From Betaproteobacteria bacterium UBA2293 (GTDB taxonomy: Bacteria; Pseudomonadota; Gammaproteobacteria; Burkholderiales; Rhodocyclaceae), in contig DDWF01000257.1 of the NCBI GenBank assembly GCA_002345845.1, positions 20,837-39,309 on the forward strand: a stretch of DNA of 18,473 bases, in the 5' to 3' direction. Of this stretch, positions 8,586-15,663 are shown piece after piece. The translations under genes and the position numbers were made by a program. Under the pieces are notes generated by a model. The model was not told the origin of the DNA. It did not search any database and was given only the letters and a program-made list of their open reading frames with translations. Numbering within the stretch: position 1 is the stretch's first letter; each line of letters starts with the position of its first letter.

Positions 8586-9196
8586 TTGCCGGTGAAGGTG
8601 GTGGACAGATATTTAACGATATCTTCACCATTCCACGGTGTTTCCATACCGGGCACTGGCTGATAGCCGGTATTCCGATAACGCCACATATCCTTCAACT
8701 GTTGCAGCGAGATCACAGTGGCCGGAACCCAGCCAAGTTGCAGATTGCACCACGCTGCTGCGAGATGGAAGCCCAGATTATACTGATCGGGGAAGGATCC
8801 CCCACCCCTCTTGCCATTGCGTAAGACCTGCTTCAGTGTCTTGCCGGGAAACGCACTGGAATCATCAAAAACAGCTGAGAAATACTTACCTTCAGCACCG
8901 CTTGATATCCAGTAGGAGTGATGTTTGTGCGACGGCATACAAGCCTCGCTCCAGAACCCCGGAGAACGCCCCGCGCAACCGACCCGATCACGATCTGGGC
9001 GGCTGTTAAGCAGGGTGATGGAAGCTGAGGCCGATGGCGAGAGACACGAACCACCGGTAGCCAAGGCGGAACGCGACGACATGGCGAGCATTACAGGCGT
9101 TGCCAGACCAACCCCACGCACAAAGCGGCGACGGGATTCTGAGCCGGTCGGGGTTACCACCTGCTGGGAATCTTCGTGATGTTGGGAATCGCTCAT
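8582..9196 (-). CDS. Tat-exported Cys/Trp protein with a SPGFW motif, candidate cassette substrate
   Basis: A 204-residue protein with a canonical twin-arginine signal: SRRRFVR at 21-27, a hydrophobic stretch LATPVMLAM, and probable cleavage after ALA at residue 46. The mature part has Cys at 51, 74, 86 and 150 and a CAGRSPGFWSEAC motif at 74-86. It continues with KTLKQVLRNGKRGGG, a helix NLGFHLAAAWCNLQLGW and an end rich in Ser/Thr (YLSTTFTGN). The order resembles secreted proteins with a 'CTPGYWK' domain, in which a TPG(Y/F)W motif is followed by a TL..L...GG segment and a hAVAALLNA helix; I make this link by eye. Its function is unknown. It is the first gene behind a sigma-54-type promoter, with AAGAGAA as ribosome site, and overlaps the PqqD-like gene by TTGA. 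Confidence 0.8.
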   Translation of the reverse strand: MSDSQHHEDSQQVVTPTGSESRRRFVRGVGLATPVMLAMSSRSALATGGSCLSPSASASITLLNSRPDRDRVGCAGRSPGFWSEACMPSHKHHSYWISSGAEGKYFSAVFDDSSAFPGKTLKQVLRNGKRGGGSFPDQYNLGFHLAAAWCNLQLGWVPATVISLQQLKDMWRYRNTGYQPVPGMETPWNGEDIVKYLSTTFTGN

Positions 9197-9240
9197 AGTG
9201 TTCTCTTCGGAGTATCAGTGGGTTATTTCAGGCAGTTCAA

Positions 9241-9256
9241 AGCAAATATCAAACCA
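9241..9256 (-). promoter_or_regulatory. Predicted sigma-54 (-24/-12) promoter of the HPr-rel-A cassette
   Basis: On the minus strand the site reads TGGTTTGATATTTGCT. It has GG and GC separated by exactly 10 nt, with TGG, the G at position 7 and TTGCT in agreement with the consensus TGGCACG-N4-TTGCW; only CAC is replaced by TTT. Transcription would begin near 9230, about 34 nt before the ATG of the Tat-exported protein. It lies in a stretch with about 28% G+C (9241-9300), in contrast to its surroundings. Confidence 0.6.
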
Positions 9257-9311
9257 CAAGCAAAAATAACCAATTAATCATAAACATAAAAACAACCACG
9301 CACCTGAAATC

Positions 9312-9359
9312 ACCGTCCGCGGGGATAAGTGTAAAGTTTCCCGACAGGCTACGGACGGT
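9312..9359. repeat. 8-bp inverted repeat around the candidate activator box
   Basis: ACCGTCCG (9312-9319) and CGGACGGT (9352-9359) are perfect inverted copies separated by 32 nt. The TGTAAAGTTTCCCGACA box lies between them. This could be a second operator, a cruciform or a dimer-dimer contact site, or chance. Confidence 0.5.
9330..9346 (-). promoter_or_regulatory. Candidate upstream activator box (PrsR/PEP-CTERM box?)
   Basis: The + strand reads TGTAAAGTTTCCCGACA, a TGT...ACA dyad about 95 nt upstream of the -12 element. That is the usual distance for sites of sigma-54 activators. The form resembles what I remember of the motif found upstream of PrsK/PrsR-controlled PEP-CTERM genes, but I cannot verify the published sequence. 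The prsR gene is in the same window. Confidence 0.4.
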
Positions 9360-9429
9360 TCATGCTCATTGTAGACCGAAGGCAGATCTCCCCCAGGAAG
9401 TAATTCACGCCATGCGTCATATTTCCCAA

Positions 9430-9445
9430 GCGGTGCGCTAACCGC
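9430..9445 (-). terminator. Weak hairpin after the TVP38 gene
   Basis: GCGGT (9430-9434) and ACCGC (9441-9445) can form a 5-bp stem with a 6-nt loop, 12 nt after the stop of the VTT-domain gene. No clear U-run follows, so termination is doubtful, and read-through into the cassette promoter region is possible. Confidence 0.25.
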
Positions 9446-9457
9446 GAAATCATCCGG

Positions 9458-10045
9458 CTAAATCGCCAGCCACTGCTGCAACTGACCAACCGAGAAGGCG
9501 ATGATCAAGGTACCGGGCAGCATACCCAACAGCGTTCCCGGAATGAAATCCCTGAGCCGTAGGTGCGATGCACCGGCGATCATGTTAACGATGGCGAAGG
9601 GGGCAATTGGCAGCAGGCGGATGATGATGACCGACAACAAGCCGCGCTCGGCCAGACGCCGGCTGATCCGGTTGATGCGTTCGCCAGCGAAGCGCTGCAG
9701 CCCGTCGTGGCCAAGGTAATTGCCGATAGCGTAGCTGACCACTCCACCCAGGGTCGCCCCGGCCAATACATAGGCGGTAGCAGACAAGGGGCCAAACAGG
9801 AGTGCGCTGGCGACGATGATGATGCCCAGAGGCACGGCGACGATGCTGGCGAGCAACACACCGGTCAGTACCAGCCAGACTGGCAGACTGCCGGCACTTA
9901 GACGCAGCGAGGCAAGCAGTTCGGCCATCCCCTGGCTATCGTCGGGAACGTAGATATTCCAAACTATTGCGAGGGCGACCATGGCCAGCAGCAGGCAGAC
10001 GAGGGCCAGCACCCGCAATCGGGCAAAGCGTGGTGGCGAGGTCAT
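9458..10045 (-). CDS. TVP38/TMEM64 (VTT/DedA-like) inner-membrane protein
   Basis: A 195-residue integral membrane protein. An N-terminal membrane helix at about 11-30 is followed by two hydrophobic segments (LVLTGVLLASIVAVPLGIII and ATAYVLAGATLGGVVSYAIG), an amphipathic loop, and the VTT signature RLLPIAPFAIVNMIAGASHLRLRDFIPGTLLGMLPG at about 143-178. DedA/VTT proteins are connected with lipid flipping, including undecaprenyl phosphate recycling and phosphatidylethanolamine transport. The precise activity of TVP38-type members is not settled. The start codon overlaps the NRPS stop (ATGA), so it is translated with the synthetase and patatin. That context makes handling of a lipidic or acylated product possible, but this is inference. 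Confidence 0.85.
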   Translation of the reverse strand: MTSPPRFARLRVLALVCLLLAMVALAIVWNIYVPDDSQGMAELLASLRLSAGSLPVWLVLTGVLLASIVAVPLGIIIVASALLFGPLSATAYVLAGATLGGVVSYAIGNYLGHDGLQRFAGERINRISRRLAERGLLSVIIIRLLPIAPFAIVNMIAGASHLRLRDFIPGTLLGMLPGTLIIAFSVGQLQQWLAI

Positions 10046-13000
10046 GCTGACGGAATCCCTTTACTACTGTTATCGATGACCAGGCGAAGCATCCGCGCCA
10101 ATTCGGTGATATTGCCCACTTCGAACAGGGAGCCATGCAGCCCTGGCACCTCCCTCTCCTGCAGCCCGGCGCTGAACAGCCTGCGCCAAGGCCGGAAAAC
10201 CCAGCGCTCCCAGCGCAACATGCCGGTCGACTTGATCAGGCTGGCCGCCACCGCGCAGGGCGCCGGCCGATAGCTGGCAATGGCTTCGATTTGCGCCAGC
10301 AGTCCGCGATCGCTGAGCAAAGCCCCGAGATGACGACCATTGAGGCTGAGCTGCTGGACGTTCAGATGACGGGCCGACCAGCCAAGAAAGCGCCAGAACA
10401 CCGCACTGCGCAGGATGGCGCCGGGGAACACGGTATCGATCAGGCACAGGTGACTGACGGGAAATCCGCCGGCCCGTAATTGACGCGCCGTTTCCAGGGC
10501 GGCGATACCGCCGACCGAAAAGCCTGCCAGCAGGGCCGGCCGCCCCATCTCGACGATACGCCCGGCGTAGGCTTCGGCCAGTTGGTTAATGCTGCTGATC
10601 GGGCTGTCAGCGGGCGGCTGCAACATGAAAACATCGGCCGTCTCGGCAAGCAAACCGGCCAGGCGGCGAAAACGCATCAGGTCGCCATGACCGGAGGCGG
10701 CCAGAAAAATAGCCGGACGCCCGGAAGGATGATTCAGCGGCAACAGGATGTCCTGGCTCGCATCGCCGCGCTCCGGCATAAGCGCCGCGGCCAGCAGTTC
10801 GACGCTCGGATGCTCGGTGAGCACAAACAGCGGAATCGGTCGTTCGAGCAGAGTCTCCAAAGCAGTCAGGATGTCGATGGCAGCCAGCGAGTCCCCCCCG
10901 GCGGCAAAGAAGTTGTCGTTCACCCCTAACCCGTCGTTTTTCAGCGCTAGGCGCCAAATGGCGAGCAGGCTTCTTTCGAGATCGCTGGATGGCGGTCGGC
11001 TAACACTTGCGACTGCCTCGTCAGCCATCGTGGGCAACAGATCGTAGGCGATCTTGCCGGTTGCGCCGAGCGGCAATTCCGGCAAACAGGCAATGGCGCC
11101 GGGCAGCATGTAATCGGGCAGGCGGCTGGCCAGTTGGCTACGCAGGCGCTCGGCCGACAAGGAACTGGCAACCCAGGCCTGCAGACGAGCGCCCGCCGGC
11201 GCCTCGACCAGTTTGACGGCGGCTTGCCAAACACCGTCGATCGCCAGCAGCGTACTCTCAACTTCTCCCAGTTCGACGCGATAACCGCGCAGTTTGACCT
11301 GTCGGTCGCGCCGCCCGACAAAATGGAGCAGGCCGTCATCAGCCAGCCAGCCGAGATCGCCGCTACGGTACAGGCGAGCGCCGGTAACGAAGGGATCATC
11401 AACAAAGGCAGCACGGGTGGCCGCCGGCTGATTCAGATAGGCATCGGCCAGCCCTGCCCCACCGATGCAGATTTCGCCGATCACGCCAAACGGCCGCGGG
11501 TCGCCTTTTTCATCGAGTACCAGGATGCGCGCGCCGTCGATGGCTCTACCGATCGGCAAAGAACCGGCCGGCAATGGCTGGCGGCAGTCCCAGGCAGTGG
11601 CAAAGATCAGGGCCTCGGTCGGCCCATAGACGTTGAACAGTTGCGCGCCTGTCTGTTGTTGCCAGCGCCCGACAAGTTCCGGCGAGAGCGTTTCACCACC
11701 GCAGCAAGCGACCCGCAGCATGCACGGCTGCCCGTCGGGCAGTGAGTCGAGCAGTCCGCGCAGCGTGGATGGCACCAGGGCCATCATCGTCACCCCGTGA
11801 TCAACGACGAATGAGCCGATGGCCAGCGGTGCCAGCCGACCGGGTGGCGGCAGGGCGATACGGGCGCCGTTGGTCAGCGGCACCAGCAATTCAATCAACG
11901 ACGGATCGAAGGGCAATTGCGTCACCTGCCCACTGCAGTCGGCAGGCGTCACCGCAAAAAGGCGGGATATTCCGGCAAGACGCACAGCCAGGGCACGATG
12001 GCTGACCATCACCCCCTTCGGCCGGCCGGTCGAACCCGAGGTGTACAGCACATAGGCGAGGCTCTCGGCAGCCGGCGGTGGCAGGAGCAAGTGAGCGTCG
12101 GCAATTTCCGGCTCGCCGATGATCATCTGCCGGACTGGCAGGGCGGCAAAGCGCCCGGCCAGTTCCGGCTGGACAAGCAAGGCAATAGCTCCAGCATCGG
12201 CAAGAATGCCCTCCAGGCGAGCCAGCGGCGCATCCGGATCGAGCGGCAGGAAGGCCGCTCCCGACTTGCCGATGGCCAGCAGGGCGGCAACCATGGCCGG
12301 GGAACGCTCGATGGCCAGGGCGACAATCTTGTTTGCTCCGGCGCCGAGGTCATGCAAGCGGCCAGCAAGAGCATCGGACCAGCCATCCAGCGCGGCGTAA
12401 TCGAGACGGCAGCCCTCACGGACCAGCGCGCATGCTTGCGGATTGAGCGCCACCTGGCGACGGAATTGCTCGATATAGCTTACCCCTCCCTGCCCGGGCG
12501 GTAGCGGCGATCCGGCCAGCTCTTGCAGGACGGCCAGTTCTTCGGGAGCGGTCAGCGGAAAATCATCGAGCGGACGTTCCGTATCGCTCACCAAGACACC
12601 AGCGAGATGGGCGAGACGCTGACCGAGCCAGCCCAGCTCCGTAGCGGAAAAAAACTCGGGAGAAGCCTCCAGATGCAGCTCCACGTCCTGCCCGGCCTGG
12701 AATTCGCACAGCGTGATACCCAGCGGATAGCGGGCTAGGCCGGAAAAGGTCTGGCAGGCACCAAAACTTTTGCCGGCACCGAAATGCAGGTCATAGTCCT
12801 GGCGCTCGAAGGAGAACAGGACATCGAAGAGGCTGTCGCGCCGATGGCGGATCAACTCCAGCCGGCGCGCCAGTTCGCTAAGCGGATAGCGCTGGTGACG
12901 CACTGCGGCTTTCAGGGCCAGGCTGACGGCCTGCAACAGCTGCCCGAAGTTCATCTGCGGCGCCAGTTTGACGACCAGCGGAAAAACGCCGACGAACATG

Positions 13001-13860
13001 CCCGGCGTATCGCGATAGCGTTTGCCACCACGATTGAGGCTGGGCAAGCCGATGATCACCTCTTCGCGGGCCGCACCGGCGCGCCCCAGGTAACAGGCAA
13101 AGACCGCAATCAGCAGAGCGAAGACCGTCGTTCCCTGCTCCGCGGCAAAGGCGGCAAGGCCAGCGAAGACACTGCGCGGCAGTGGCTGAGAATGCAGGTG
13201 GGCGGCCGGCAGTTGACCACCCGCGCTCGCCGGGAAGCGGCGAATGAACAGCGGCGGTGGCAGCTGACGCAATTGTTCGGCCCAGAATTCGCCATCCTTG
13301 ATGAAAGCTGGAGAGCCACGATAGGCGATCGATTCGGCAATGAAGCTGCGATAGCCGGGGTCGTTCATCGCTGAGACCGGCAGCCCCTCGGCCAGCACAT
13401 TGTAGAGCTCCGCCCAGCGCTGCATGATGCGCGAGGTGCCCCAGCCGTCCATGATCAGGTGGTGGAACTGGATGCTCAAGCCATGCAACTGCTCGCTGTG
13501 GCAGAGCAGCGCGAAGCGCCAGGGCGGCCGGCCGTCAAAGGCGAACGGCTCGGCGATACGCCGCGTCCACCACGCGCGCATGGCCGGCAGCGGTTCGTCG
13601 GCCGCCGAGACATCGACCAACTCCAACTCTGCCAGCCATTCGGGCAGCAACAGTTGACCGCCTTCTGCCAGCGGCACCAGGCGCAGCGCGTCGTTTTCGT
13701 CAACCAATTGTTGCAGGGCCTGACGAAACAGGGCGAGGTCGAAAGGTCCGTCGATGAAACCCGCGCCGCCGATATTGAGATGCGTGCTGTCCGGCCAGGC
13801 CCGCTGGTCCAGCCAGACTTCCTGCTGACTGAGGGACAGCGGCAGAACTTCGCCGATCAT
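10042..13860 (-). CDS. Single-module nonribosomal peptide synthetase (C-A-PCP-TE)
   Basis: A 1272-residue synthetase. Condensation domain: about 1-440, with the active motif HHLIMDG at 133-139. Adenylation domain: about 460-945, with LYTSGSTGRPKG at 605-616, YGPTE at 745-749, YRSGDLG at 831-837, RDRQVKLRGYRVELGEVE at 851-868 and Lys936 in GATGKIAYD. Carrier domain: the phosphopantetheine Ser991 in FFAAGGDSL. Thioesterase: Ser1115 in GFSVGG, with Asp1142 and His1242 as likely partners. By eye against GrsA, the specificity residues are D-P-I-A-A-C-V-I-F-K; I recognise no substrate, but the first Asp indicates an alpha-amino acid. All core residues are present. The start at 13860 follows from the ATGA overlap with the patatin stop; an open frame upstream to 14346 is only patatin read in another frame. 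The phosphopantetheinyl transferase must be elsewhere. Confidence 0.92.
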   Translation of the reverse strand: MIGEVLPLSLSQQEVWLDQRAWPDSTHLNIGGAGFIDGPFDLALFRQALQQLVDENDALRLVPLAEGGQLLLPEWLAELELVDVSAADEPLPAMRAWWTRRIAEPFAFDGRPPWRFALLCHSEQLHGLSIQFHHLIMDGWGTSRIMQRWAELYNVLAEGLPVSAMNDPGYRSFIAESIAYRGSPAFIKDGEFWAEQLRQLPPPLFIRRFPASAGGQLPAAHLHSQPLPRSVFAGLAAFAAEQGTTVFALLIAVFACYLGRAGAAREEVIIGLPSLNRGGKRYRDTPGMFVGVFPLVVKLAPQMNFGQLLQAVSLALKAAVRHQRYPLSELARRLELIRHRRDSLFDVLFSFERQDYDLHFGAGKSFGACQTFSGLARYPLGITLCEFQAGQDVELHLEASPEFFSATELGWLGQRLAHLAGVLVSDTERPLDDFPLTAPEELAVLQELAGSPLPPGQGGVSYIEQFRRQVALNPQACALVREGCRLDYAALDGWSDALAGRLHDLGAGANKIVALAIERSPAMVAALLAIGKSGAAFLPLDPDAPLARLEGILADAGAIALLVQPELAGRFAALPVRQMIIGEPEIADAHLLLPPPAAESLAYVLYTSGSTGRPKGVMVSHRALAVRLAGISRLFAVTPADCSGQVTQLPFDPSLIELLVPLTNGARIALPPPGRLAPLAIGSFVVDHGVTMMALVPSTLRGLLDSLPDGQPCMLRVACCGGETLSPELVGRWQQQTGAQLFNVYGPTEALIFATAWDCRQPLPAGSLPIGRAIDGARILVLDEKGDPRPFGVIGEICIGGAGLADAYLNQPAATRAAFVDDPFVTGARLYRSGDLGWLADDGLLHFVGRRDRQVKLRGYRVELGEVESTLLAIDGVWQAAVKLVEAPAGARLQAWVASSLSAERLRSQLASRLPDYMLPGAIACLPELPLGATGKIAYDLLPTMADEAVASVSRPPSSDLERSLLAIWRLALKNDGLGVNDNFFAAGGDSLAAIDILTALETLLERPIPLFVLTEHPSVELLAAALMPERGDASQDILLPLNHPSGRPAIFLAASGHGDLMRFRRLAGLLAETADVFMLQPPADSPISSINQLAEAYAGRIVEMGRPALLAGFSVGGIAALETARQLRAGGFPVSHLCLIDTVFPGAILRSAVFWRFLGWSARHLNVQQLSLNGRHLGALLSDRGLLAQIEAIASYRPAPCAVAASLIKSTGMLRWERWVFRPWRRLFSAGLQEREVPGLHGSLFEVGNITELARMLRLVIDNSSKGIPSA

Positions 13861-15650
13861 GGCGGACCGGATGGCGCCGGCCATTGAGCGATCTGCTCCA
13901 TGGCGTGGCGATAACCGACTTCGGCGATTTCCGCAGCCCGCCGATAAGCCATCAGGGGAAAAGCGCCAACCGGCGGCTCCAGACAGTGATCGGCCATGGC
14001 CATGGTCCGGCTGCGCTCGTGCATGCCGCCGACGTGGCCGGCGCGGTAAAGGATGGCGGCGATCGAGGGTGACTGGCCGCCCTGCCCGCCCAGATAGCCG
14101 CGCAGGTTGCGCCAGACGGACAATCGGGCCATTTCCGGATCGACACAGAGTTGCTCGCGCAAATCGACATCGACGGCGATGATCGTGCCGTTGCCGCGCC
14201 GGCGTTCGAGCGGCGTGCCGAGCCGGCCGCGCATGGCGGCGACCGGCACGTTGTCGAGGATTGCCCCGTCGACCAGCAGGTCGCCATTCCAGACCACCGG
14301 CGGCAGCAGGCCGGCCGGCGAATTGCTGGCCAGCACCGCGCGCCACAGCGGTCCGCTATCCTGCACCGTAGTGCACGCCTGGCTCAGATTGCAGGCGGCA
14401 GCGAAAAACGGTCGCCACAATTGTTCGATGCGTATATCGCCGAACATGCGGCGCAGGTCGCGCTCCAGGCGTTTACCGGACAGCAGCGAGATCAGCGGCA
14501 GGGTCGGCCGTTCGCCGCCAAGGGCAAAGCGCCGGGTGTTATCGAGAATCTCGTCGAGCGTCATGCCGCAAGCGTACTGCGCTCCAATCAGTGCCCCCAT
14601 GCTGTTGCCGCCGATCAGATCGACCGGAATGCCGCACTCGGCCAAGGCGCGCAGCACCCCCAGATGGGAAAAGCCGCGGGCGCCACCGCCACCGAGGACG
14701 ACGCCGACCGCCCGGCTGCCAAGGAAGCGGGCCAGGCGCGCCGTGTCGGCGACATGCCCACTGCGCAATGGATAGATGCGCTCGACATCGCGGGCCGCGC
14801 GCCAGGCCTGCAAGTCACCCGGCAGTTCGGCGCCGGCCGGATGAATCAGGGCGAGATGCTTGCGCTTCATGACGAAGCCCTGCTCCTGCGCCAGTTCTGC
14901 CTCAACTGCCGAAAGCGCTGGCAACTCGGTGCTGGCCGCAACGAAAACGACCTGATCGGCCTGGCGGAGCAAGCGTCTGGTACGCGGGTGATCCGCGATA
15001 TCGGCCGTCAGGACGAGAAATTCGAATTGCTGTTCCAGTTGGTCGAGTTGCCGACCATCGATCTCGGCCCCGGCGAACTCGCCGGCTCGGCCAAAAGCCC
15101 CCAACGCGGCAGCCAGTTCGCCAGCCACCTGGCGCCCGAGGACAACGTCGCGCAGGGCAATGACAGCAATTGTGTGCGCTCGCGCCTGTTCCGCCACCTG
15201 CGGCACATGGCGTAGTTTCTGATAAACCGCCTGGGCGAAAAAACGGTTCAATTCCACCGGATGCCGGCGCAACAGAACCTCGAAGGGTTCCCGGCGCAAA
15301 CGGGCAACCAGCGTATCGCGCACGGCCGTCACATCGGCAAAGCGCACTTCGCCAAGAATCATCCCGGTTTCGCCGACGGTCTCACCGGGGCATATCTCGT
15401 TATAAAGGTTCAGCGTTCCGTCAGGATTGCGTCGCGAAACCCGCAAGCGGCCACTGACCACGACCAGCATGCTGTCGGCCACCTCGCCTTCGGACAAGAC
15501 CGCCTGCCCGCCAGCGACCTCCTCCAGTTCGAGGACGGCGGCCAGATCATCAACAATGCCCTCACCCAGCGCCCCGAATGTCCGGCTGGCGTGCAGCACC
15601 TCGCGCAGCTTGTCACGGGCTGACAGCGACGCTGATGGTACCGGCTGCAT
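13857..15650 (-). CDS. Patatin-like phospholipase with N-terminal cyclic-nucleotide-binding domain (NTE type)
   Basis: A 597-residue protein. Residues about 20-145 are a cNMP-binding/CRP-like beta barrel (EVAGGQAVLSEGEVADSMLVV, then PGETVGETGMILGE). A middle linker of about 160 residues follows. The patatin domain starts near 315 with the oxyanion loop GGGGARG at 320-326, the nucleophile Ser350 in GNSMG and Asp461 in DGAILDN. This arrangement is that of bacterial neuropathy-target-esterase homologues: membrane-associated serine lipases acting on (lyso)phospholipids. The start at ATG 15650 lies 13 bp after the galE stop and gives a sensible N-terminus; longer frames merely run through galE. 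The stop overlaps the NRPS start (ATGA). It could supply or remove acyl groups for the NRPS product; this is inference. Confidence 0.9.
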   Translation of the reverse strand: MQPVPSASLSARDKLREVLHASRTFGALGEGIVDDLAAVLELEEVAGGQAVLSEGEVADSMLVVVSGRLRVSRRNPDGTLNLYNEICPGETVGETGMILGEVRFADVTAVRDTLVARLRREPFEVLLRRHPVELNRFFAQAVYQKLRHVPQVAEQARAHTIAVIALRDVVLGRQVAGELAAALGAFGRAGEFAGAEIDGRQLDQLEQQFEFLVLTADIADHPRTRRLLRQADQVVFVAASTELPALSAVEAELAQEQGFVMKRKHLALIHPAGAELPGDLQAWRAARDVERIYPLRSGHVADTARLARFLGSRAVGVVLGGGGARGFSHLGVLRALAECGIPVDLIGGNSMGALIGAQYACGMTLDEILDNTRRFALGGERPTLPLISLLSGKRLERDLRRMFGDIRIEQLWRPFFAAACNLSQACTTVQDSGPLWRAVLASNSPAGLLPPVVWNGDLLVDGAILDNVPVAAMRGRLGTPLERRRGNGTIIAVDVDLREQLCVDPEMARLSVWRNLRGYLGGQGGQSPSIAAILYRAGHVGGMHERSRTMAMADHCLEPPVGAFPLMAYRRAAEIAEVGYRHAMEQIAQWPAPSGPP

Positions 15651-15663
15651 CACGCCCTGACGT

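Noticed and set aside
9259..9272. Second sigma-54-like string TGGTTATTTTTGCT on the minus strand
   Set aside because: The distance between GG and GC is 8 nt instead of the strictly required 10.
13861..14346. N-terminal extension of the NRPS frame by 162 residues
   Set aside because: The extension is rich in Arg/Pro/Ala with no domain pattern and is the patatin gene read in another frame. The ATGA junction at 13857-13860 followed by a normal condensation-domain start (LPLSLSQQEVW) explains the real start.
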